DNA from: an uncultured Erysipelotrichaceae bacterium
GTDB lineage: Bacteria > Bacillota_I > Bacilli_A > RF39 > UBA660
Reading direction: 5' to 3'
Length of the DNA: 62,223 nt
Assembly: GCA_902789425.1 (NCBI GenBank)
Contig: CADANX010000003.1
Span: 1-62,223, forward strand
Shown: positions 1 to 7,584 of the stretch, piece after piece
How positions within the stretch are numbered: position 1 is the first letter of the stretch
Layout: each line of letters opens with the position of its first letter
The notes under the pieces: generated by a model
The model's input: the letters and a program-made list of their open reading frames with translations, nothing else
Databases searched by the model: none
What the model was told of the DNA's origin: nothing
Translations under genes and position numbers: made by a program

Positions 1-2
1 GA

Positions 3-125
3 ATCGGCATAATGGCAAATGGTAAGTTAATAGATATTGGAACTTCACAGGAGTTAATAAAAAAGACTAAAGCTAAAAACTTTGAAGATGCTTTTGTATT
101 TATTGCAACTGGAGGTGAATTATAA
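3..125 (+). CDS. ABC transporter ATPase, C-terminal end (partial)
   Basis: This is the last 40 codons of a gene that begins before the window. The frame is open from the first bases and ends in a TAA that overlaps the ATG of the next gene (TAATG). The tail, with a short beta-strand MANGKLIDIG followed by a FEDAFVFIATGG ending, is typical of the C-terminus of NatA/CcmA-type ATPases that work with ABC-2 permeases. The overlap with an ABC-2 permease supports this. The Walker motifs lie outside the window, so the call rests on the tail and context only. Confidence 0.7.
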   Translation: MGIMANGKLIDIGTSQELIKKTKAKNFEDAFVFIATGGEL

Positions 126-835
126 TGAGAATGATTAATTTTGCTAATAGAAATTTTAAGGAATTAATTAGAGATCCGTTAAGTTTAATATTTGAAATAG
201 CTTTACCATTATTCTTATTATTTATCTTTCAACAATTTAATATTCCAGCAGAAAATTATAGATTAGAAAACTTCACACCATCTATAATTCTATTTGGATT
301 TTCATTTATTACAATGTTTACTGCTACATTAATTGCAAAGGATAGAACTTCTTCGTTATTAATTAGACTTGGAACTTCTATTTTAGGATATATATTATCA
401 TTACTACCTATAGTACTAATTCAAAATGTTTTATTCTTTATAACTGCAATTGCTATGGGGTTAGAATTTACAATTAGTATAATACCAACTATATTAATAT
501 CAATGATTATTTCTATTTTCTTTATATCATTAGGTATATTAATAGGTAGTTTAGTTAGTGAAAAAGGAACAGGTGGATTAGGAAGTATAATTGTTCAATT
601 AGTATGCTTTACAAGTGGCATGTATTTTCCTAAAGAAGTAATGGGTGGAGTATTTGAAGTTATATGTAAATCATTACCATTTGAAGCGTGTTTAACTATA
701 ATTCAAGGAACGTTACATAATGATTTTAGTAATTTAACACTTCTTCATATAATAGTATTTTTAATTTATTTCATAACAGTTATTTTCTTGTCAATTATTA
801 CATTTAAAAAGAAAATGATTAGTGATAATAAATAG
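125..835 (+). CDS. ABC-2 type exporter permease
   Basis: A 236-residue integral membrane protein with about six hydrophobic segments, starting after a short cytoplasmic N-terminus (RNFKELIRDPLSL) typical of ABC-2 permeases. The pattern FTSGMYFPKE in the last third, followed by a LPFE segment, matches the conserved ABC-2 permease turn before the final helices. It overlaps the stop of the upstream ATPase by one base, so the two are translationally coupled and form one exporter. Substrate cannot be told from sequence. The gene is the last cargo before the first composite SEC-C repeat of the array. Confidence 0.85.
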   Translation: MRMINFANRNFKELIRDPLSLIFEIALPLFLLFIFQQFNIPAENYRLENFTPSIILFGFSFITMFTATLIAKDRTSSLLIRLGTSILGYILSLLPIVLIQNVLFFITAIAMGLEFTISIIPTILISMIISIFFISLGILIGSLVSEKGTGGLGSIIVQLVCFTSGMYFPKEVMGGVFEVICKSLPFEACLTIIQGTLHNDFSNLTLLHIIVFLIYFITVIFLSIITFKKKMISDNK

Positions 836-867
836 TTCGCAATATTTTGATTTATTTAATTGGATTT

Positions 868-1141
868 TTTTAGATAAGTAGATAAGTTCTACGAAAAAAA
901 CTTACAATAAGCGAATAAAAAATTATAAATTTAAAATAAAAAACACCAACTTAAAAGGAAAAAATTACCTGGTTGTTTTAATATTTTACCATGTGGCAGT
1001 GGTAAAAAATACAAACAATGTTGTGGTAAGTAAGAAAAGTCCCATAAAATAAGGGCTTTTTTGATGCCTAAAATTAAAAATATTTTTTAGATACCTTTTT
1101 GGATACCTTCCGCTGAGTATCTAAAAGGTATCTAGATACCC
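868..1141 (+). repeat. Composite SEC-C site A
   Basis: Left arms are two overlapping TAGATAAG copies at 871-886. The next ~100 nt resemble sites C and E (GTACG-like box, then an A-rich stretch). An open frame at 935-1033 ends in PCGSGKKYKQCCGK and TAA; it has no start codon. A terminator hairpin follows (1035-1062, AAGTCCC/GGGCTT then T6). The right side is unusual: AGATACC and GGATACC (period 12, then TTCCG) are followed by inverted copies, so TAGATACCTTTT (1088-1099) pairs perfectly with AAAAGGTATCTA (1123-1134), and GATAC pairs with GTATC inside. Core to right arm is 100 nt. From 1142 to the Nudix promoter near 1318 I see nothing else. Confidence 0.7.
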
Positions 1142-1350
1142 AAAAATGGGGTGAAAATACAAAATTTTTGTACGGCTAAAAATTGCATTATTTCCTTTAT
1201 TTATAAGGCTTTGTAGGAATTTATTCAAGAAAAAAGATGAAATTGTGTCCAGTGCCAAAATGACATAGAACACTTATATTATTTATTGCTTTTTAATAAA
1301 AAAATAGTGGTTATTTGTGGTATAATATTTAAAGAAAGTGAGGTACATAT

Positions 1351-1824
1351 ATGGAAAGAGAAAAATTTCTATCTTCAATATATTTAATTATAAAAAACGA
1401 CAATGGAGAGGTTTTACTACAAAGAAGACAAGGAACAAAATTGTGGCCAGGATATCTTGCATTACCAGCAGGACATATTGATGAAGGTGAAAATGCATAC
1501 GAGGCTGCAATTAGGGAGTCGAGAGAAGAACTGGGAATAGAAATACAGGTAGAAGATATTATTGATACTTTTGTCGCAAATAGAAAAAACAAATCATTAC
1601 CACCATATTATGATGTATATTTTGAAATATCAAAATATGATGGTGATCTAAAAATAGCTGAACCTGAGAAATGTTCTGAATTAGTGTGGTGTAATCCAAG
1701 TAATTTACCTGATGATATGATAGATTTTGAAAAAGAAGCAATGAAAAATAATGCTAATGGAATTAAATTTAGCGTTACTTACGCCGATAATGAAAAGAAG
1801 TTAGTAAAAATAAAGAGTAATTAA
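1351..1824 (+). CDS. Nudix hydrolase
   Basis: A 157-residue Nudix protein, probably cleaving a nucleoside diphosphate linked to another group. The Nudix box occupies residues 41-63: G41, E47, R55-E56, E59-E60 and G62 fit GX5EX7REUXEEXGU exactly, giving the Mg-binding helix. The rest is the short alpha/beta fold of small MutT-like enzymes. It has its own promoter, with an extended -10 (TGTGGTATAAT) about 20 nt upstream and an SD-like AAAGTGAGG. It is the first gene of the module between sites A and B and is followed after 20 nt by dinD. Substrate is unknown. Confidence 0.9.
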   Translation: MEREKFLSSIYLIIKNDNGEVLLQRRQGTKLWPGYLALPAGHIDEGENAYEAAIRESREELGIEIQVEDIIDTFVANRKNKSLPPYYDVYFEISKYDGDLKIAEPEKCSELVWCNPSNLPDDMIDFEKEAMKNNANGIKFSVTYADNEKKLVKIKSN

Positions 1825-1844
1825 ATATATATAGGAGGTTTTGA

Positions 1845-2669
1845 ATGAATAGTATAGAGCAATACACTGAAAAGACTTTTGAAAATATTAAACATATTGA
1901 CGAATATGGAAATGAATATTGGGAAGCAAGGGAATTGATGCCATTACTTGAATATAGTAAATGGGAGAATTTCCATAAAGTAATTAAGAGGGCTATGATT
2001 GCATGTCAAACCAGTAATAATAATATTTTAGATCACTTTCCTGAATTCAGGAAACCGATAGTAGGTGGAAAAGGCAATGTTCAAAATGTTATAGATTATC
2101 ATTTATCTAGATATGCTTGCTATTTAATTGTACAAAATGCTAATCCTAGAAAAAAGTCAGTAGCGTTAGGCCAAACTTATTTTGCCATACAAACTAGAAA
2201 ACAAGAGATTACCGAAATAGAGTATTCTAAATTATCAGAAGATGAAAAAAGATTATATACTAGAATTTTAGTTAATAATAAAAATAAGTATTTATTTAAA
2301 ACAGCAAAAGAGGCAGGCGTAGAAAATTTTGGCAAGTTTAATAATTTTGGATATAGAGGTCTTTATAATGGTGAAACTGCTAAACAAATTGCTAAACGAA
2401 AAAATATAAATGAAAACGAAGATATTCTCGATTATATGGGAAGTGAGGAATTGGGTGCCAATTTGTTCCGTATAACTCAAACGGAGGCTAAGTTAAAAAA
2501 AGATAATATAGATAATGAAGCTGCTGCATGTCAAACTCATTATAATGTAGGAAAAACTGTAAGAAAGGCAATTGAAGAGCTTGGCGGTAATATGCCTGAA
2601 ACACTACCAACTCCAGAAAAGTCCATAAAGGAATTAGAAAAAGAAGAATTGAAAAAAATAGCAAATTAA
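1845..2669 (+). CDS. dinD: DNA damage-inducible protein D-like (BRO-N family)
   Basis: This 274-residue protein has the same length as E. coli DinD and matches its landmarks: an early YWEARELMPLLEY segment (BRO-N/antirepressor fold), the invariant stretch LSRYACYLIVQNANPRKK, GQTYFAIQTRKQE, DYMGSEELGANLFRITQTE, and the ending ELGGNMPETLPTPEKS. In E. coli DinD is LexA-regulated and affects RecA filaments. No LexA-type operator is visible here; the gene follows the Nudix gene after 20 nt with a good SD (TAGGAGGTTT) and is probably co-transcribed with it. It ends about 50 nt before the left arms of site B. Confidence 0.9.
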   Translation: MNSIEQYTEKTFENIKHIDEYGNEYWEARELMPLLEYSKWENFHKVIKRAMIACQTSNNNILDHFPEFRKPIVGGKGNVQNVIDYHLSRYACYLIVQNANPRKKSVALGQTYFAIQTRKQEITEIEYSKLSEDEKRLYTRILVNNKNKYLFKTAKEAGVENFGKFNNFGYRGLYNGETAKQIAKRKNINENEDILDYMGSEELGANLFRITQTEAKLKKDNIDNEAAACQTHYNVGKTVRKAIEELGGNMPETLPTPEKSIKELEKEELKKIAN

Positions 2670-2718
2670 TTAAAAAATAAGCAATACTAATTTTTCTCGA
2701 AAAAAGTCAATTTTCGAA

Positions 2719-2994
2719 TTTTAGATACCTTTTTAGATACCTTCCGAGTAAATTCTTGGGTGCTGAGGAGTACTATCAAGTGCAAAAAAGTGCATTTAAA
2801 CGCTATAAAATGCTATCAAGTGTACTCAAAAACCCCAAATCTTTTCTCCATGTGGCAGTGGACGCAAGTATAAACAGTGTTGCGGAAAATAAGCTCGTAA
2901 AGCCTTATAAATAAAGGGCTTGCGAGCTTTTTACTACTTACAATTTTTAGGTAATTTTACCTCAAAAAAGGCGTTTAGATACGTTTTAGATACG
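2719..2994 (+). repeat. Composite SEC-C site B
   Basis: Left arms are two AGATACC copies (2723 and 2735, period 12) followed by TTCCG, 106 nt before the core. The core at 2848 reads PCGSGRKYKQCCGK then TAA (2848-2892). A strong terminator follows (2891-2932, AAGCTCG...CGAGCTT then T5). Next come a small palindrome AGGTAATTTTACCT (2949-2962) and right arms, two AGATACG copies (2977 and 2988, period 11), exactly 129 nt from the core. The region between left arms and core is like site D, not A/C/E. Just upstream, TCGAAAA/TTTTCGA (2697-2717) forms a hairpin after dinD. Confidence 0.7.
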
Positions 2995-3059
2995 TTTTTT
3001 TGCCCCGATTAGCCTTAAAATGAGGTGTGTATGATATAATTAAAAAGGAAGTGATAATT

Positions 3060-3989
3060 ATGGATAAAATTATAGATTTAATAATAAAAAACAATGAATT
3101 ATTATTTGGAACAAATCCAAGAGTTGAAAAAATAAATGTTGGATTTACAAATACTTTATACAGGGTAAATGATTCTTACATAGTCAAAGTATGCACTGAT
3201 GTGGATAATGAAGAAGAATTTAAAAAAGAAATTGCATTTTACAATTCCAATAAAGATAATAGTTTAATACCTAAGTTATACTATTCAAACACAGATAAGA
3301 TAGATGTTCCTTATTTTTATGAAATTCTTGAAAAAGTAAATGGAGTTTCGTTATATAATGTTTGGCATACTTATACAGAAGAACAAAGAGAGGATATAAT
3401 AAGACAATTATGTGACGCTATGAAACAAATGCATAGTATAAAAGGCGATAGATACAACTGGACTGAATATATGAAAAAAGAATTTAATCCCTTATATGAA
3501 AAAGCTAAGGAATTAAATATTTTTAGTGATGAAGAACAACAATTGTTAGAACAGGCATATTCAGATTTTGATAAATATCTTGAATCCGATGAGTTTGTTT
3601 TAGTACATAATGATCTTCACTTTGATAATATATTTATAGATAATGGAAGAATCAAAATAATAGATTTTGAAAGATCAATGTATGCACCAAGAGATTTTGA
3701 ATTAGATATATTTTATAGAATGATAAGAAAACCATGGAAGTTTGCTAGTGAAGAAACAGAAGAATATACAGAAGCAGGTCAGTATTCAAATATAATGTCA
3801 TATGTTAATAGATATTATCCGGAAATAGTTAATACTCCAAATTTGTATGAAAGATTAGGAATATATGATATAGTTTATTTTTTAGCACAGTTAGTAAGAC
3901 ATCCTGAATTAGATGAATTAAAAAAAGATGTATTATCAGCTGCTAAAATTGTTACTTCAAGGGATAAAAATATTATAAAAAAGTGGTGA
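3060..3989 (+). CDS. Aminoglycoside phosphotransferase/choline kinase-like protein
   Basis: A 309-residue APH-fold kinase. The catalytic loop is HNDLHFDN at residues 183-190 (D185 base, N190 metal) and the Mg-binding DFE is at residue 202. The N-lobe has the short nucleotide-binding strands with IVKV and the Glu of the C-helix region. I chose the ATG at 3060, not the GTG at 3027, because the longer frame would run through the promoter -10 (GATATAAT, 3033-3040); AAGGAAG lies 8 nt before the ATG. It heads the module between sites B and C. Antibiotic resistance is possible but a small-molecule or homoserine/choline kinase role is equally likely. Confidence 0.85.
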   Translation: MDKIIDLIIKNNELLFGTNPRVEKINVGFTNTLYRVNDSYIVKVCTDVDNEEEFKKEIAFYNSNKDNSLIPKLYYSNTDKIDVPYFYEILEKVNGVSLYNVWHTYTEEQREDIIRQLCDAMKQMHSIKGDRYNWTEYMKKEFNPLYEKAKELNIFSDEEQQLLEQAYSDFDKYLESDEFVLVHNDLHFDNIFIDNGRIKIIDFERSMYAPRDFELDIFYRMIRKPWKFASEETEEYTEAGQYSNIMSYVNRYYPEIVNTPNLYERLGIYDIVYFLAQLVRHPELDELKKDVLSAAKIVTSRDKNIIKKW

Positions 3990-3993
3990 TGAT

Positions 3994-4314
3994 ATGAATC
4001 CTATTGAAAAAGAAATTATAGAATTTAGTATATTAAAAGAACTATCGTATAATTGTAATGTTCCAACTTCCAAAAATTATAATATTGATGAAGACTCTTA
4101 TGTATCCTTATTTAGAGATATGGTCAATAAACATTTTATAAACCCCAAAAGAGTATTGTTTAACATTTTAGGTTGTGTACAAATTGAAAACAAACTTGAT
4201 TTAGTTACAAGTATAGGGAATCAATTTATTGAATCACATGAAGGGTGGAATAAAATATATAATGATTTAAATGATTTAAATAAACTTCTAGACAAGGAGG
4301 TAAAGAATGATTGA
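3994..4314 (+). CDS. Small hypothetical protein, possibly YjcQ-like
   Basis: A 106-residue soluble protein with no motif I can name firmly. Size, the N-terminal NPIEKEIIEFSILKEL helix, a central strand pair (ILGCVQIENK) and the final helix resemble the small winged-helix YjcQ family found in prophages, but this is a weak resemblance. It starts 4 nt after the kinase gene stop, and its stop overlaps the start of the next small gene (SD AAGGAGG inside its last codons), so the four genes of this module read as one operon. Confidence 0.6.
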   Translation: MNPIEKEIIEFSILKELSYNCNVPTSKNYNIDEDSYVSLFRDMVNKHFINPKRVLFNILGCVQIENKLDLVTSIGNQFIESHEGWNKIYNDLNDLNKLLDKEVKND

Positions 4315-4477
4315 TTTTATACAAAGTAATTGGAAAGATTTGTTAGAAATCTTTATTAGTTTAATTATAGGATTTTTAGGTGGTATTACTTTTACAAATG
4401 TTAAAAGTAAAAACAGTTCTAAGATAAAAGGAAATAATAATACAGTAATTCAAAAAGGAAGTAAGTATAATGAATAA
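4307..4477 (+). CDS. Small single-pass membrane protein with C-terminal GNNNTV motif
   Basis: This 56-codon gene starts at an ATG with a near-perfect SD (AAGGAGG, 7 nt away) and overlaps both neighbours by 8 nt. Residues 12-34 form one hydrophobic segment (LLEIFISLIIGFLGGIT). The tail carries IKGNNNTVIQKG. The same motif, IKGNDNIVNQ, opens the next protein, so the pair share a short Asn/Gly-rich element at the end of one and the start of the other. Function is unknown. Translation coupling and the shared motif argue that it is real in spite of its size. Confidence 0.7.
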   Translation: MIDFIQSNWKDLLEIFISLIIGFLGGITFTNVKSKNSSKIKGNNNTVIQKGSKYNE

Positions 4478-4856
4478 GAAAAATGAAGTTAACATTAAAG
4501 GCAATGATAATATAGTTAATCAAATAGAGAAGCAAGTAAATTTTTATAATTTTAATAATTCAAATGAATATCTTCCGGATGAATATGCTTCTAAACTTTT
4601 GAAGGAAACTATTGAAGATGAAAAAAATCCTACAATTATTTATGTAAAAACGCTTAGTGGTCGCACAATACAATGTGGTTCTGCTAGATTTTCAGTAGGA
4701 TCATCATCAAAAACTGAAAGGGAAATGTCATACTGGGAAGATGCTTTAAGAAAACTTGAAGATTACAATTATATATCTGATGTTGGTTATAAAGGAGAAG
4801 TGTTTAAAATAACAAAAAAAGGCTATGATTATTATGATGCTTATTTAAATAAATAA
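4470..4856 (+). CDS. Hypothetical protein with N-terminal IKGNDNIV motif and C-terminal winged-helix-like domain
   Basis: A 128-residue protein. Residues 6-16 carry the IKGNDNIVNQ motif shared with the tail of the preceding small membrane protein. A linker follows, then a domain of roughly residues 70-128 (EDALRKLEDYNYISDVGYKG, then FKITKKGYDYYDAY) that looks like the helix-wing end of a winged-helix domain used as a C-terminal module in phage and defence proteins. Its TAA stop is immediately followed by the left arms of site C, with no separate terminator. I do not recognise a specific family. Confidence 0.65.
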   Translation: MNKKNEVNIKGNDNIVNQIEKQVNFYNFNNSNEYLPDEYASKLLKETIEDEKNPTIIYVKTLSGRTIQCGSARFSVGSSSKTEREMSYWEDALRKLEDYNYISDVGYKGEVFKITKKGYDYYDAYLNK

Positions 4857-5128
4857 TTTTAGATACGTTTTTAGATACGTTGTACGAAAAAAACTTGCAA
4901 TTATTAGATAAAAAATTATAGATTTTGAATAAAAAAGTCCACTTTAAAAGGAAAAAATTACTCGGTTGTTTTAATTTTTTACCATGTGGCAGTGGTAAAA
5001 AATATAAACAATGTTGTGGCAAATAAGCTCGCAAACACGCATAAAATAAGGGGAAACGCGAGTTTTTTCTTTGCTAAAAAATTGCGAGTTTATATGTTTT
5101 GAACCACTTTAGATACCTTTTAGATACC
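4857..5128 (+). repeat. Composite SEC-C site C
   Basis: Left arms are two AGATACG copies (4861 and 4873, period 12) followed by TTGTACG, directly abutting the previous stop codon and 102 nt before the core. The open frame runs from 4922 to 5026 and includes HFKRKKLLGCFNFL before PCGSGKKYKQCCGK; it has no ATG or GTG. A terminator (AAGCTCGC / GCGAGTTTTTT) ends near 5067. Right arms are two AGATACC copies (5111 and 5122, period 11), exactly 129 nt from the core. The next promoter -10 (GATATAAT) lies near 5170-5177. Confidence 0.7.
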
Positions 5129-5195
5129 TTTTTCTGTTTTTTTTAAATGAAATTATGAATACAAAACATGATATAATAGTATTGGAGTTGATACA

Positions 5196-6242
5196 ATGAG
5201 TAAATATGTTAGAGTAATGGATGGATTGAAATCTAATGCTGGTGGATTTGAATATAAAATTGATGAAGTTAATGTTACCGATAATTGTAATCCTAACAGT
5301 TTAGAAACTGAAGAAATGGGGGGATTTAATTTTGGTACTGAAGATAAGATTCTAAGATGGTTACATAGAGGAGACACTATTTATGATGTTATAATTCCTG
5401 ATGATGCAGAAGTGATTAAGGTTGATGATGAAAAAGGCGTATATAGATCAAACAAAATCATTGTAACTAATCCAAGAAAAGTAACGGATAATATGGTAAT
5501 AGAATTATACAAAAAAAGTACTTTATCAAATAAAATAGTTGCTCAATGTTTATTAACACTAATATGGAAAAATAGAATAGAAATATCTAAGTATATAATT
5601 AAAGATAGAGTCAAATTAGATAATGCTGATGAAATATTAGAAGAATTTGTTAATTATGCTGGTGACAAGAATTTAGCATATGAAAGCACTCAGGAAATAT
5701 ATAATATTTTAAAAGAAATACAAAGTCCAATTGATATAAGTTTATATGTTGATAAAGAACCATATATTAAAGATTTGACAAATGATAAAATCATCAACTT
5801 AACAGGACAAAGTGGATCAGGTAAATCTGATACTGATGAAATATTATCTGAACATAGATTTGAAAATAGCAATGGTATTAATAAAGAATTAGGGAAATAT
5901 TTTAGAAGCAAATATAAAGAGTTACCCAATTGTGGGGATGATTTTGATCTAATATATACTGAGATATTAGAGTATTGTAAAAAATATGATAAAACAATTG
6001 TTATTGATTGCGCGCAGTTTCATTGCATTAAAGATATCAATCTTTTAAAGGGAAAAATAATTATAATTAGAACTTGCATTGATACTTGTTACAATAGGAC
6101 TATAAGTAGATTTAAAGACAATAATCCGAATTATATAGATGAAGAATTAGAAAAATATATGGAGAGAAAGAAAGCAATATTTAAATGGTATAAATTTTCA
6201 AATGAATTTATAGAAAAAATTGATAAGATAAGTAGTTGCTAA
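5196..6242 (+). CDS. Two-domain protein: unknown N-terminal domain plus P-loop kinase
   Basis: A 348-residue protein. Residues 1-100 form a beta-rich domain starting YVRVMDGLKSNAGGFEY and ending with IIVTNPRKV, similar in layout to small DUF7666-type domains that mark cargo proteins of accessory regions. Residues 198-348 are a P-loop NTPase: Walker A GQSGSGKS at 204-211, a Walker B-like strand TIVIDCAQ, then IIIIRTCIDTCYNRTISRF, which resembles the LID/base-recognition part of nucleoside and shikimate-type kinases. A nucleotide or metabolite kinase is likely; the substrate is unknown. It is the only gene of the module between sites C and D. Confidence 0.7.
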   Translation: MSKYVRVMDGLKSNAGGFEYKIDEVNVTDNCNPNSLETEEMGGFNFGTEDKILRWLHRGDTIYDVIIPDDAEVIKVDDEKGVYRSNKIIVTNPRKVTDNMVIELYKKSTLSNKIVAQCLLTLIWKNRIEISKYIIKDRVKLDNADEILEEFVNYAGDKNLAYESTQEIYNILKEIQSPIDISLYVDKEPYIKDLTNDKIINLTGQSGSGKSDTDEILSEHRFENSNGINKELGKYFRSKYKELPNCGDDFDLIYTEILEYCKKYDKTIVIDCAQFHCIKDINLLKGKIIIIRTCIDTCYNRTISRFKDNNPNYIDEELEKYMERKKAIFKWYKFSNEFIEKIDKISSC

Positions 6243-6271
6243 AAAATTACGAAAAATCGTTAAAAAAGTAA

Positions 6272-6545
6272 TTTAGATACCTTTTTAGATACCTTCCGGT
6301 CAAACTCCGGGGTGCTGTCGGAAGCTACCAAGTGCATTCAATAGCCAAAAAGTGCTACAAAATGCTCTCAAGAACTCCCAAAAACCCCAAATTAAAAGCC
6401 ATGTGGAAGTGGACGCAAGTATAAAATGTGCCATGGTAAATAAGCCTACAAACCCGCATAAAATAAGGGATTACGGGCTTTTTCTTGATTACAATTTTTA
6501 GGTAATTTCACCTCAAAAAAGGTGTTTAGATAAGTTTTAGATAAG
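6272..6545 (+). repeat. Composite SEC-C site D
   Basis: Left arms are two AGATACC copies (6275 and 6287, period 12) followed by TTCCGG, 105 nt before the core. The core at 6399-6443 reads PCGSGRKYKMCHGK then TAA: the Cys-Cys of other copies is Cys-His here, the other allowed SEC-C zinc ligand. An in-frame TAA lies just upstream of the core. A terminator follows (AAGCC...GGGCTTTTT, to about 6483). A palindrome AGGT...ACCT and right arms, two AGATAAG copies (6528 and 6539, period 11), follow, exactly 129 nt from the core. It is close to site B over its whole length. Confidence 0.7.
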
Positions 6546-6659
6546 TTTTTTTGATCAATAGAAGCGCTTTTTAATCATAAAATTTGTATTAACGTGAACA
6601 AACATATTAATGTTAGAATATTAGTTGTTTGTGATATAATTATTAGAAGGAGGGATACA

Positions 6660-7166
6660 ATGGAATTATTGGATGTCTATGATAGTAATGGCAATGTAAC
6701 TGGTAGAAAAATAATAAGAGGTGATAAAACTACAGTATTAGACGAAAATGAACATATTGCAGTAGCAGTAATTTTTATTGAAAATGACAATGGTGAATTT
6801 TTAATTCAAAGAACATCGCAAGAAAAAGGCGGAGAATTTTCTTCCACTGGAGGACATGTTGATAGCGGAGAAACATCAATGGAGGCTATAAAAAGAGAAG
6901 TTAAAGAAGAATTAGGATTTAACGTTGACGATGAAAAAATAGAAGAATATGGCTTTATGTTATATGATAAGCCTATTAGATATTTATATTATTTAAAGAA
7001 AAATATTCCATTGGATAAGTTAGTTATTCAAGAAGATGAAGTTGCATATGTTGAGTATATGAGTGTTCCTAAAATTAATGAATTAATTGAAAGTGATCAA
7101 ATGTTAAAATCTCATGGAATAATGTTTAACGAATTAATGGCAAAAAGAAAAAAATTAAAAAAATAA
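6660..7166 (+). CDS. Nudix hydrolase, isopentenyl-diphosphate isomerase-like
   Basis: A 168-residue Nudix protein. It starts LLDVYDSNGNVTGRKI, the opening seen in Idi-like Nudix enzymes (YfcD type), and its Nudix box at residues 65-87 is complete (G65, E71, R79-E80, E83-E84, G86). I chose the ATG at 6660, preceded by GAAGGAGGG, over an upstream GTG at 6594 that would read through the promoter (-10 GATATAAT). It is the only gene in the module between sites D and E. The 45 nt after its stop resemble the sequence after the CYTH gene at 8230, so the two modules share a 3' end. Confidence 0.85.
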   Translation: MELLDVYDSNGNVTGRKIIRGDKTTVLDENEHIAVAVIFIENDNGEFLIQRTSQEKGGEFSSTGGHVDSGETSMEAIKREVKEELGFNVDDEKIEEYGFMLYDKPIRYLYYLKKNIPLDKLVIQEDEVAYVEYMSVPKINELIESDQMLKSHGIMFNELMAKRKKLKK

Positions 7167-7207
7167 AATGATTGGAAGATTAAGATATAACGATATAGCT
7201 AATTAGA

Positions 7208-7455
7208 TTTTTTAGATAAGTTATTAGATAAGTTGTACGAAAAAAACTTACAATAAATGAATAAAAAATTATAAATTTTAAATAAAAAATACCAATTTAA
7301 AAGGAAAAAATTATCTGGTTGTTTTAATATTTTACCATGTGGCTCTGGTCGCAAATATAAGCAGTGCTGCGGAAAGTAAGTAAAATCAAGGGTTTGCGAA
7401 AATCCGAAAGTGAAGAAATGTGAAAAAACGTGAATTAGATACTTTTTAGATACCC
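7208..7455 (+). repeat. Composite SEC-C site E
   Basis: Left arms are two AGATAAG copies (7214 and 7226, period 12) followed by TTGTACG, 102 nt before the core. The frame reads QFKRKKLSGCFNIL then PCGSGRKYKQCCGK and TAA (core 7335-7379). Compared with sites A and C, it uses TCT in place of AGT for Ser and CGC for AAA, with other third-base changes. There is no clear terminator straight after the stop. Right arms are AGATACT and AGATACC (7437 and 7448, period 11), 102 nt from the core, and are followed by CCCTGAAA and a terminator at 7471-7506. Confidence 0.7.
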
Positions 7456-7470
7456 TGAAATTTTATAAAA

Positions 7471-7506
7471 AAAGACTATTCAAAGATATTTTGAATAGTT
7501 TTTTTG
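7471..7506 (+). terminator. Terminator after site E right arms
   Basis: ACTATTCAAA (7475-7484) pairs with TTTGAATAGT (7490-7499) and a T run follows. It insulates the CYTH promoter from upstream transcription. Confidence 0.8.
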
Positions 7507-7584
7507 ATCATAAAGTAGTAATCTTACGATGTAATTAAATTTTAACGATATGTGATACAATAGATTTATATAGGAGGAAATTAT

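Noticed and set aside
935-1033. Free-standing SEC-C microprotein genes
   Set aside because: The open frames before the cores have no usable start codon or SD, and one copy (site D) has an in-frame stop directly upstream.
868-7455. CRISPR array
   Set aside because: The repeats are hundreds of bases long and separated by genes; no 25-40 bp repeat-spacer pattern exists anywhere in the window.
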